From positions 6,990,604 through 7,054,603 of the forward strand of contig JACTAT010000039.1 of the NCBI GenBank assembly GCA_014526335.1: 64,000 nt of DNA. Reading direction: 5' to 3'. The notes under the pieces are model-generated. The model ran no database searches, was not told the DNA's origin, and saw only the letters and a program-made list of their open reading frames with translations. This DNA is from Chrysaora quinquecirrha (lineage: Eukaryota; Cnidaria; Scyphozoa; Semaeostomeae; Pelagiidae). Both the position numbers and the translations under genes were made by a program. Shown here piece after piece: positions 1 to 10,800 of the stretch (positions are counted from its first letter, which is position 1; the number at the start of each line of letters is the position of its first letter).

Positions 1-82
1 AATTTTTCAAAAATTGATTAGCGGGGGGACGGCAATTAAGCACCTAAGAGTAAAAAGACAAGTATAAAAAAAATAAACTCGC

Positions 83-3000
83 CTTCTCAGTGCCTCCAAC
101 AGAATAAGTTGTTAGTGAAGATGAATCTAAGCCATACTGAACTTTAAACGTTTTCACCCATTTATTTGCAGTTGGATTTCCTTGAATAGCAATTCCACTG
201 ATTTGTTTATTTTTACCAAGATCATACATGAAGTATTGACCAGATCCACTGCCTCCCCCACACCATGCTGCCTCAGAATTGATTTTGGCTTTTGATGAAG
301 GAACTGTGCCGCTTGAAACAGTAATTGTTGGTTCAAATGCAGAGGATTCACCAGCAGCCATTCCAAAACTTGTTGAACATACTAAATTGAAATAAAATAG
401 ACCAATATGAGAGCAGACATAAAGGTCTTTTGGTTTAACTTTAACTAAGGGTAGCAATTTGACGAACGATGCACTAACTTATATATCCCAACACATGAAC
501 ACCTTAAAACGGAACGAAAATACACCAAATTGAATCAGAATTACAGAAATATGAATGTTGATATTCTGCGCTGGCGCGTGTGAATGCGAGAATCTAAGCT
601 CCAGCGTCTCGCGTACAGCACGTAGATGCTCGCGTGAACTGTTTTCGTACGAATAGTGATTTCGTGATTTACATATTGGGGACATTATTGCGCAACAGGT
701 GCAGAAAGGACGGTTATTTGGCCCTTTTATGCATCGAGCATTCATATTTCGTTTATTCCCGTGCATGTATTTCATTATTAAGCCCCCTAAAATCTAATTT
801 TCGATCTTCCCTGTTAAAAACTTGTGGTGGAAAGAATTTTTCAAAGCCAATCCTTTAAACACGAGGTTAAGCAACCTTGAATTTTAATTTTGCCCCCCCT
901 CCAAAAAAATTCGGAGAGAAACGCCTGACATTGTGTGCATCGGAAAATTAAGTTATTCTCTCAGAAATTTAACGTGACTGCGTGATTTCGAGCCATCGAA
1001 CAAGTGTAGCTATATAGTATTTAAACACTACGCCAACTCAGTTGTACTTTCTGATCAGTGCATTTCGATCCGCATCCGGGTAAAAATTCTTCCTTTTTTA
1101 AGTGTATCGGTCTGTTTCTGACGTTTATACTCAGAGGAGTCTCAGACATAAAAGCTTTTAAGTTTGCCCGAAAAATTTTCCGCTATTCATAGCAATTTGA
1201 AGTTTTGTACTTTTCAAAAACTAGGTTGAAATAACAAATTTACAATTTTAATAAGGTTGATTAATTGAGCACAGGTAAGCAAGCTCTTGACAAATAATTA
1301 GAAAATTAAAGTTGTTTCAAACCTTGAGGACTTGCATATATTTCTACTCTGAGCGTATTCGCATTCTGTGGTTGTGTATTTTTCAGAAATTGTACATATC
1401 TTGTTGAAATTGGACTGTCCTTTAGGAAACTGAACTTGACGCCCATGTTGTTGGTGTTTCCAGGAAAAATCTGAAACAGGAACACCATAGTTGAAAAGAT
1501 ACAAATTAATTGTGTAATATAATTCAGAAGAGATTGTTGCTGTAATGATTTTACGGTAGTGCTACTGCTTTTACAAGGAACAGTGGTCAGTAGCCTGCGT
1601 GCAGCCTCAACTCATCTAACCGAAAGAGTAGAGTCTGCGCAACAATGAACGAAAGCTTGTACTGGCCTCTTTTCAAACGAACCCAGGCGGTAAATCTTTT
1701 GTATGTCTATTGTTTATTAACCAATCAGCTCCGGTTGGCAGAAAACTGCCAACCAGAGCTGATTGGTCAAATGCTAATTTCATTGTTTTAATATAGTCGC
1801 GCCGCGTAGACAAGGCTGGTTTGCGTCGCGCGATCACTTTCTTTGTCAAAACAAAATGGCGAATGCGTGCTTGGTTGCTGCACGAAAATGTTTGCTGGAG
1901 TAAGGGTGGTTTACCGGAGATCTACCTTACGAAAAGTACTATTTTGATCAATTGAAGCCATGCCAAGAATAGAAACAAGCACGACATGGATTTTCCAAAG
2001 CGAGTTGTTTATTTCTGGGCATCTAGACTAGATAGTAGCCTACTAGTTGGTTTATCAGAAGAGGGTGCACCCAGTGTCCCTGTGCACAACAAATAAGAAA
2101 AAAAATACAGATAGCAAGATTTGTCTAGTAGATTACATGCATTTAACTTAATCAGTATAAATAATTACAATACCTCCTCGAATAAATTTTCCATGTTATA
2201 AAGTAGCCCTAACAGCTGTGATGTTAGTTAGGTAGTTTATGAAGGATTTACTACCAGTAAATGTTTGTGTCTACTAGTTTGTGCTGTTTTTATTTTCTTT
2301 CAATTTAAGTCTTTCTTCAGAAACTAGAATCATTTGCTCAACCATTTAAAAGCTTTGAAATCAATCTAGGGCAGCAAAAAATCCAAATATTTTTGTCAAC
2401 CTTCCCCAAAGCTGTCTTTTGGTCAATGTTTACAAACTGAAAACATGAAGTGTTGATACTAATAATGTGACATCCATAATTATTTTCAGATTATTTTTCA
2501 GTGCTATTTAAGAGAAAAGAACACAAACTTAACCTTTTAAGATTTGGTGAACAGTTTGCAAGCCATCCTTAACTATGTACCTTATTTATCCGTGCCTTGG
2601 TTTAGTTTTATGGTTTAATTCAATGTACATTCACTCAGTATTTGGTCATTAAAATTACATCTCAAAACTGAAACTGGTAGCAAATGACACAGCTTGCTTG
2701 TGGATTAAGATGAAGGCAGTACAGGTATTAACCAAAAAGCAGAAAAATGTCTGTCAAATCAAATCTATGAGAAGACCCATAGCCTACAATATTGACAAAT
2801 TTTTGAAGTTAGTAACTACCAAAACACCAAAAAATCCTTGTAACACACAGCAAAAATTCATGGCAATTTCATCAAAAATTATAAACCAAGGACAAAAATA
2901 ACAGTTAATTGAAGAATAACTGTGACTGAGATGGATGCATACTTTGAAACAAATGAATACTGTAAGTCCAGTACCAAGAAAAGTTCAAACTCTACATTTC

Positions 3001-6000
3001 AAGACTTTCCTTGATCAAGCAAGAATACTTACTGGGGATAATATAGTTATGCAAAAAAAGGCTATTTATAAACAACAAACCTATAAATAAAAACAGTACA
3101 GTGAAAAGCTTTGCATCTATCTATGCATCTAGGATATATCAATCAACCTATTTGTCTGTAGCACTTTTTCCTTAGAGAGATCAAAAGAAAAGAAAATACC
3201 CAAGTGAGCTAACAAAATAAAAATATATGAAGATACTCGTCCAAGTCAAGTGATAAAAGTTACATACAACAAATACCAGACATCCGTGTTTAGGGTATCC
3301 TCGAGAAAAAGTTACACTAATTTAATTGCTCTTTAGTTTCGATTGAAAGTTTTGTTGAAGAATTGACAATAGAAGCAGCAGTGTTCAATGGTCAGCATAT
3401 GAATGGTCAGCATCCACCAGTTAATCGGGCCTACGCAAGAGTTAGGCCCCGGCCACAGACAGCAAAGAACTTGTCACTTTCAGCTTTTCAGAAAGATTTT
3501 CTTGGCCAAACGTCTTATAAATGTCCAATACAGCAAAGTTTAAATACAAGACATCATTTTGTTTTGAAATTCATCGCAAAGAACTTCTTCGTAAAGTTAC
3601 TAAGTTACACACAGCTTCAAACAACTTGCTCAAATCCCGCAGTGCTAGTAGGCGGTGATTAAAAACGCTTCGCGAATGCTCCAACGGTTGTTTTCATCAG
3701 AAAGAGGTTGCATTTTTGCTGACTCAGCTGTACAAGCTTTCGTTCATTGTTGCGCAGACTCTACTCTTTACGAAAGAAGAGTTTGAGGCTGCACGCAGGC
3801 TATTGCACAGAGGATCAGTCAATACAACCTTAAGGTAATGATAAGGTAATCCTGCACTATAGCATCAACTTTAAAATATCAATGACTTACTCACTTTAAG
3901 AAGTTTGTCAAATCAGAAAACACGTTTTTTATCAAGAAAAATCATTTGGTAATGACATGATTTTAAGGTTGGGGGCCCCTTTGAGCACGCAGGCTAAGTT
4001 CATAAATTTCCCTTCTTTGAATAATTCTAATGGCAGATGCCTTTTGCTCTTACAAGAGCTCATCTCTTATTTGCATTGACAGCGAAACTGTCACTGAAAA
4101 CATGGTTCACATTGTCAAATTTTGATCTAGCACATTCACTCATTTGACAGAAAGTTAGGACATCAGACTTTTCTTTGCAAGTTTACAGACATATCTCAAG
4201 TTAAATAAAAGAGTCAAATAACGAATGAATGATTGAGCAAATGAATGAACGATCAAAGAAAATGATCATACCAGAATCACAGCCAATGACTTCGATTCTC
4301 ATGCATTTATATCCAACGAATGTATTTGGTTTCACTTTGACAATCTTTGCTCTTAATCTAACTTTCAACCAGTTAACAACAATTGTATTCTTATCTTTAC
4401 TACCAATGAAAAGCTGCAAAAATTACGTCGATAAATTTACGGTAATCAAGGCTCGTCAAATGCCATTTTAACACTACGAAATTTAACCTGGATTCCATCT
4501 TGGCTAAAACCAAGTCTGGGTATCTTTATTAACATAATATGTAGACACAGATGAGATGTGGAGTCCACTATTTTCTGCATGCACGTTTGAAGAACAAAAA
4601 AGCCTAAGCTTAGGTTTGGTATCTTCCCGGGGGGGGTACTTCATTGTTCAAGTGACTAGACGTGCCGCCCAGTTTTTCCAAACCCACCCACGTCTACCGA
4701 TAAACTCTGTTTCTCGTAGTACCCATGTATAGAAAAAACAACGAAATTTTTTACCCATTTGTACCAATATCTCAAATGTTTGAACCCAATTTAACACCTG
4801 AGGCAACTCTAAATGCGTCGAAAAGTCATTTGCGGTGAAAACTAAAACGCACTTTTTATCAGGCTTTTCCAAGCAATGCATGACTAACATGTTATATATA
4901 TTTTACTACCCATGTGTAGGGATTCTTCACGAAAAATCAACCCATATGTAGGGAAATTGGCGCTGAAAAAGTTGCCCATTTGGGCGGCACGTCTAGTATA
5001 TTGAACAATGGAAGTACCCCCCCCGGGGGTATCTTCTCCATTGTTTTTAATGCAAAACTAAGGCGGTTGGTTTTGCCTCACTTTGCAGTACAAGCACAAA
5101 CAGCTAACCCAATTTCACCTGGTTGAGTCCCACATTAAACTGGATTACACTATGTTTATTTAAATGATTTTTCTTTCTTGTGACGCGTCTGCTATTATTT
5201 TGTATTGTTCCTTACCAAATTTAAAATCCGCCATGTCTACAACAAAGGTATCTGTCCTTTCCTTCAAAACAACCTTGATTGAACCTACTTTAGTGACATT
5301 TAAGATAGACGTAACGATAGACATGTTTATTCCTATGACATATGAGCAAATCAACCTTTTTAAAACAGATAAGTTTGGGCGGACTGGTAGGGATGCTAGG
5401 TTGCGATTGCAACCCGGGTCTTCTTGTTATATAGGGTCTTTAACGAGCTGTGTCTGTCGTTTCTTGAGCAAATCTCTTCGATTTCTTGGGATTTCGAAGA
5501 GATTTGGATTGGTTTCGTTCAGTCTGAAAACAGAAAATATAGAAATGCGAACATATGTAAAAAGGGAGAGGATTTTGCCATCGAAATATGCCAAATAAGA
5601 AAAGAAGTATTAACATAAACAGTAGCCCTTCCCTTGAAATGACTTTTTACACAGAAGCTCGCTAGAAGCAACTACAAGAAAAATTGCTATAGTGTAAACA
5701 GGCCCATTTTACTGGAAATAGCAACCCTTGAGATTCGCTGCCAGTCTGCCTCTGATAAGTTGTCATACCTTTTGGACTCCTTTCTCTGTATATGTGGTAA
5801 GAGGTGAAGCTGTGGTTCCATAATCCATATAGAAATCTTTCACCCATGAACCTGTTGTTGGATTTCCTTGAATTGCAATACCAGTTATTGTAACTATTTT
5901 ACCAAAATCAATTTGGAGGTATTCATTAGCAGCATTTGTATTTGCACACCAACATGATGGATCTGATAATCTTCCTTTTAATGCTTCATTACCAGATCTA

Positions 6001-9000
6001 GATGATGATGCACTCAATATGAAACCAGATGGCAGTGAAAGACCAACTTCTATTCCAAGACCTCCACTGCAAACTAAAATCAAGATCTTCGCTTTGAAAA
6101 TTTAAATCCAAGGGCATTTTAAGATATAAATGTAGGTTTAATATCAAATGAATTAGATATGAAAAACTTGAAAGTAGCAGAAGACGAAGGCGGGTGGAAG
6201 AAAAAAGAAATCGTGTTGCCAATAAAAGCAGTTCCTTGTGATGCGCTCTCTCGTTGCATTGCAAGGTATTGGGAGCTAACAACAGAATTAATATCATTTA
6301 CGAGTGCAAGGGGTGATGGAGGTGAATAAGCTTTCGGATTAGAGGGCGGGGTGGGGAGGGGGGTATCAGGCACATATGAAAAACTTTTTACGAACCTTGA
6401 ACAACTTAACTTTTTGATCAATTTAAGGATATTAGACCATAGATTAGACTGAGATGAACCCAACACATAAAAAATACGCAAAAGTGGAGTGTGGTATGAC
6501 GGTAGAAAATAATATACTTTGGAAAGAAAACCAGACCAATACAAAGAAGAGAAATTTTTGTGACGACGTTTTGGGTTTAACCCTTTATCCCAATGTGTAT
6601 GCATATGTATACGTATATGCATCCATTATCCAAATACTAGTGAATGAACCCAGTATCAAACCTAGCCAAATTCATTAGGTTCAGTTCATTATTGTTTCCT
6701 TACAAACATTACTATTTCATTGTTTCATTGATGCAAAACCTTTTTTGCATTGTCCCTTTCTTGCCAAATCACCAATCTATGTCGGTTGAAATCGAGACTT
6801 CGCTGAATCACCAACTAACTGAGTTTTGGGGAAAACCAAGAGTCTGCGCAAGTTCCAATGCTTGATTTTTTTACCCTTAGAAGTCCTCAGAAATAACACA
6901 CCTTACCAAGACATCATTTATCTAATTTAAATTTTCACGGAATTTGAAACATAATATCTTTAATCATCTTTTAATGGAGGTAAACGTTTGATCAACGTTT
7001 GACCAAGTGTTCATGATCTGCCAACTTTGGGGTGTTTCGCACCCTAAACACCCCCCAGGTTGCCACGCCCCTGATTCTTAGGTTGATAGTCCTTATAGAA
7101 TGATAGAGCATGAGTAGAATCCATTTTCAATTAAGTAATTCGTTGAAATTATCGGTAGCACCCTGTAGCTGCTACTTGGAGCAAATGAATTAGATTTGAA
7201 AAAAGATGGACAGGTGCGCTCTCTAATACCCATCTAATCTGGAGCACATCAAAACGCATTTAGAATTTACCAAGACACCTAATTGCGTCCAGAACCGTTC
7301 ACAATATTCATGTCTAAAGACCGGCGTCTACTTCGTTAGTTTTGATCGGTGATTGCCGCGACCGTAGTTCGAGCGCTCGCACGCTGGAACAAAAAGCGGT
7401 CCTTAGCGTCAGAAATCGTTTAAATGGATTGCTTGCCTTGAAGGATTCGATACTTTGAAAATTGAAGGAGGCACAATGGCCAAGCGCTTTGGTATTGAAA
7501 GACGCTTTGGAACATAGCATCAGGTGTTGAAAGACGATACGAATATATAGCTAGTTTTGCATGTTCTGCATGAGAAGACCAGCTTTACTCTTCAGAGCCA
7601 AAATTGTTTTGTGAATTCATTTTACTGTTAAACAAAAAGGCACCAAAACTGTGTAATCGCCATATATAGCTAATCTAATACTCACCATACGAACATCCGT
7701 ACAATTCAAATCTTACACAGACATTATTGCCACCAGGATTTCTTTCTGTTGGTCGAAACTCAACATATCTTGTTGGGAAGGGCTTTGTTTCAAACATTCT
7801 CGTTATGAGCTGATTTTGAGCGTTTGCTCCAGTGTATAACTACAAGTAATTAAGAGCATAAATAAAAATCTGATGAAAAACAACAAGCAGCCCAATGGTT
7901 TAACTACGGCAGGAAAAGGCAGGTACACCATGATTCTAACTTACTTTGACCATGTCCTTCCGTGCCTTAATAGACCACTAGGTACGCTGGTTGGAAAGGG
8001 GCCTATTATAGGGGTCTAAAGCCGTGAAGCCTCAAAAAATCAGCTCACAGCCGCAATCCGCCATCAAATAATCGCTAAGCCGCGACCGATTAACATTACT
8101 CGTGGTCGTGAAACTAACGGCTCCAAAGCTTAAATTAGGAGTGTAGCTGTAGCCTTTTTCTGTTTCAAGCGCAGCCGCATGCATTATGCCGTAAACCGAT
8201 ATCAATACACAACTTAAAATGCAAGACACAACCGCCGCAAGCCGTAGAAAAGCATTACGAAATCGCGTAAGCCACGCGTAAAATAGGAGTCGAAGCCGTG
8301 AAGCCGCAAACATTAACCGGAAAAAAATTCTTGTTGGGGGAGCTTACCGGGGGCGCAGCATTGCATGAGGTAATCGTTGTATGACAAGTTAATACCGTTT
8401 TAGGGATCAATTGGGGTCTGACAGACCTGAGTATACATGTATAGCAAAAAAAATATATATAGGTAAATGCCTCTTTGCAAATTAAATGATCTACGTTTTT
8501 GCCACTGTAGACTTCTGTAATTTCCAATGTGTTTCATGCATTTGATTTAAACATTTAATAGCTACTTACATTATCAGAGGTAGTATCTTTTGTAAAATGA
8601 TAAAGACTTCCATCAGTACTGTATTTGAGCATGAACTTTCTTATGAAATTCGTCGTGTAAAAAGGATCACCCTGTATGGCAAAACCAGTAATTTGTAATG
8701 GCTTTTCTAAATCCACCTTAACCCATTGATTGGTTTGTGTGCTTGTTGCAGAACACCAACATTTGTTGTTATACAAACGTGCTTCCTTCCCAGAATTTGT
8801 AATGGCATTGTACGTTGATGATGCTGTTATCTGTGCATCACCTATGATTCTTCTTTCCATACCAAGTGGTTGAAGGCAAACTATTAAAGTAAAATAAAAC
8901 AGCTTGACGGATACCCTTAGATGCCTATATGCCGTAAAGAAATTTTTCGAATCCTTTTGTAAGCAAGGACGCATCGACTTTTAACTGATAGTTCCTAACG

Positions 9001-10028
9001 TTTTCTAGAATTCATAAATTGCTTTACTTTGCATTGTATAGTATTGTATTGTATTGTATTGTATTGTATTGTATTGTATTGTATTGTATTGTATTGTGTT
9101 GTAATAGGTTGCATTGTATTGTATTGTATTGTATTGTATCATCTCGTATCGTATTTTATTGTATTGCATTGTATTGTATTACACTATATTGTATTGTATT
9201 GTATTGTATTGTATTGTATTGTATTGTATTGTATTGTATTGTATTGTATTGTATTGTATTGTATTGTATTGTATTGTATTGTATTGTATTGTATTGTATT
9301 GTATTGTATTGTATTATTGTATTGTACTGTATTGTATTGTATTGCTTTCTATTGTACAGTGATAGTCATCACTGATCATGACAAGCCTTTGATATTTAGT
9401 AGGGCAACGTTTCGGGAGAGATCCGTCTCTCATCATCCGGCAAATGAAGAAATGTGGTTTCTTTCCTATTTATTGCAAAGATCGGATCGAAAGGTGTGAA
9501 ATTAACGGGACCTACGAGGAAGCTCGGATATTTTGGGGCTGAGTTTCTAGAATTTGTGGTGCCAAAAGTTCGTTTAGTGCAATTTTCGATATTATTCAAC
9601 CAGATTTCTGGGATAGAGTAAGGTACTTGATTGATACAAGGAGTTGATAGAGCTGAGTGAATACTTTCTTTCCACATCGGTTAGCAATCGCAGAACACGG
9701 AAGTGATTTGCCCTTCCCGAATTTTTTCGTCTTGGTTAATGCAATCTGGTCTCAAAAACGTTTCTCAAAAGATCCTTAACAACTTTCTCAATTTTAATCT
9801 CTCAATTTAACTGTTAGTTTTAATTAAAGTTCGAGACTCTTAAAACATCCAGAGTCTTGTCTGTGACGGAGGAATTTCTTTTCGAGTCAGGCTGGCTGAA
9901 CATTACAGATTTTCACGAGTGAACAAAACTAGGCAAGTCTACTTACAATTTGTTGCAGCAAGGCATGTCCACTTGTATTTAAGATTTAATAGCAAAAAGA
10001 CCCATAAACATAGGAAAATTCTAGCCAT
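83..10028 (-). CDS. Secreted multi-discoidin (F5/8 type C) domain protein, partial at 3' end
   Basis: Exons read on the minus strand: 10028-9947 (signal peptide, starts MARIFLCLWVFLLLNLKY), 8880-8570 and 7839-7686 (domain 1), 6073-5769 and 4413-4272 (domain 2), 1470-1323 (second half of domain 3) and 381-83 (first half of domain 4). The gene continues past the window start. First-half exons run phase 1 to 0 and second-half exons phase 0 to 1, so each domain spans two exons. Visible F5/8C features are the opening Cys, an aromatic-rich CWC or WCGGG stretch, the recurring IAIQGNP/GFAIQGDP strand and closing ELYGC or EVIGC. F5/8C domains usually bind carbohydrate or phospholipid outside the cell; the ligand here is unknown. 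Oddities: no first half is seen for domain 3, the domain 3 second half lacks its closing Cys (ends IYASPQG), and the domain 4 exon ends at an apparent GC donor. The family is clear; the full architecture is not. Confidence 0.8.
1588..3807. mobile_element. 2.2 kb DNA element with ~73-bp terminal inverted repeats, inside the discoidin gene
   Basis: About 73 bp at 1588-1660 recur, reverse-complemented, at 3731-3807, differing mainly by a few extra bases. Shared pieces include GCCTGCGTGCAGCCTCAA and GAGTAGAGTCTGCGCAACAA. The interior has no recognisable transposase; short reading frames at 2698-2901 and 3363-3662 look like chance. I could not settle a target-site duplication. Near the left end there is a hairpin of 21-bp arms (1721-1741 and 1746-1766). 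This is best read as a non-autonomous TIR element of unassigned superfamily. It lies where the first half of discoidin domain 3 should be. Confidence 0.7.
4627..5027. mobile_element. ~400 bp MITE with G/C-run ends and 8-9 bp target duplication
   Basis: The left end reads CCCGGGGGGGGTACTTC followed by ATTGTTCAA and ACTAGACGTGCCGCCCA. The right end is the inverted copy, finishing GTACCCCCCCCGGG. GGTATCTTC flanks both sides (4618-4626 and 5028-5036), so the target duplication is 8 or 9 bp, which would fit a hAT-type insertion. It sits in the intron between the two halves of discoidin domain 2. Confidence 0.75.
8030..8310. repeat. GCCG-motif-rich degenerate repeat island
   Basis: About 280 bp in which AAGCCG, GCCGC and GTGAAGCC recur irregularly. 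GCCGTGAAGCC appears near both ends (from about 8021 and 8294) in direct orientation. CpG content is clearly higher than in the AT-rich flanks. It lies in the intron between the exons of discoidin domain 1. No gene is visible. It could be a MITE or an old minisatellite. Confidence 0.4.
9036..9357. repeat. (GTATT)n pentanucleotide microsatellite
   Basis: About 320 bp of nearly pure GTATT tandem units, with a few interruptions near 9105-9185 and 9313-9330. Long reading frames over it are artefacts of the repeat having no stop in the frames concerned. It lies in the first intron of the discoidin gene. Confidence 0.95.
9396..9677 (-). other. Possible transposon-derived open frame
   Basis: A 93-codon minus-strand frame ends in DDERRISPETLPY. 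It lies in the first intron of the discoidin gene, directly next to the GTATT satellite. The tail resembles phrases I associate with retroelement remnants, but no catalytic motif is visible and the family is not assigned. It may be chance. Confidence 0.25.
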
Positions 10029-10229
10029 TTTTTCAGTATATTTCAGTACAATCATTTTGTGATGGTTAAAGTTTTCGATTTAATTGTTCGAGCTTAGACT
10101 GAAATAAATATAACATAACAGCGAAATCGATTGTACAATGTAATAATAAGCCTTATTCGTAATCATAGACCGTTTATAATTCGGAATCCATAATGGAATA
10201 TGGGAAGCATAAGTTCATAATGAGAACTA

Positions 10230-10417
10230 CGCGCTTTTTTATAAAGAACCCAGCTCAAGGGCTAGTTCGTAAAGTTCCTTATTTTTGGACCTCTTTTGAG
10301 ACGATTGTAGTTCTAAAAGTACCTTAATAGTTCTCTTTGGTAGTATAAGTTCCTAAAATTTTCGGGGCCTTCTACAGTATGGTTCCTTATTAAGTGGTTC
10401 TTTAGAAAAAAATGTTT
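10230..10417. mobile_element. MITE-like segment with CGCTTTTTTATAAAGAAC end
   Basis: The left end (TACGCGCTTTTTTATAAAG) matches the end of the MITE at 60389-60797. Inside, AGTTCCTTA and AGTTCTTA motifs repeat. The right end (GTTCTTTAGAAAAAAATG) is a weak inverted match, so this copy is degenerate or truncated. Confidence 0.45.
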
Positions 10418-10561
10418 ACAATTATTTGTCCAGTAAGTTTCTTGACATTTTCAGATTTCATAAGGGTCTTAATGCTAATACCGTGTGCCACACCTCAATG
10501 GGTTTTTGTTGCTCCTTCAGGTTGTCGCTGCTTTTTTGTCTAAGTATAGGGAGGCTCTAAA

Positions 10562-10648
10562 AAGGGGAACAGAGAATCGAGGAACGGGGAATCAGGGAAT
10601 GTGACGTCATATTCCTTGATTCCCCATTCCCCGAGTTCCCGTTCCCTT
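10562..10648. repeat. Long palindrome (~38-bp arms)
   Basis: A purine-rich left arm containing GAACGGGGAATCAGGGAAT is followed by a ~10 bp centre and its imperfect complement, ATTCCTTGATTCCCCATTCC and onward. The arms could form a cruciform or hairpin. It lies in the shared upstream region of two divergent genes, so it could affect expression, though a miniature foldback element is the simpler reading. Confidence 0.7.
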
Positions 10649-10800
10649 AAATTTAACTTCCTTGTTCGTATAGTTCGTTGTTATTGGTTAATTCTTAGCT
10701 TACTGTAACTGGAAACTCTCCGGTTAGCATTCAGTTCCCAATCAAATCGATGAATTTGTGTGTAAAATATATGTAGTAAACAACATCAAAACAAGCAGAA

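Larger units (their letters stand above)
10029..10800. promoter_or_regulatory. Divergent intergenic region between discoidin and Ig-receptor genes
   Basis: About 770 bp separate the two inferred start codons (10028 minus and 10801 plus), so both promoters should lie here. I could not define a TATA box or start site. The region holds a MITE-like stretch from about 10230 and a palindrome at 10562-10648, so part of the spacing is transposon-derived. Confidence 0.4.

Noticed and set aside
5170..5345. Possible extra exon on the minus strand (NMSIVTSILNVTKV..., ends at GTAAGG)
   Set aside because: It has plausible splice sites but is phase 1-1, which cannot sit between the phase-0 halves of discoidin domain 2; no domain is recognised.
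7314..7520. 68-codon minus-strand frame with higher GC
   Set aside because: No domain, splice site or homology-like motif; lies in an intron of the discoidin gene.
9019..9499. Long open frames with LYCIV repeats
   Set aside because: Translation of the GTATT satellite; no independent coding signal.
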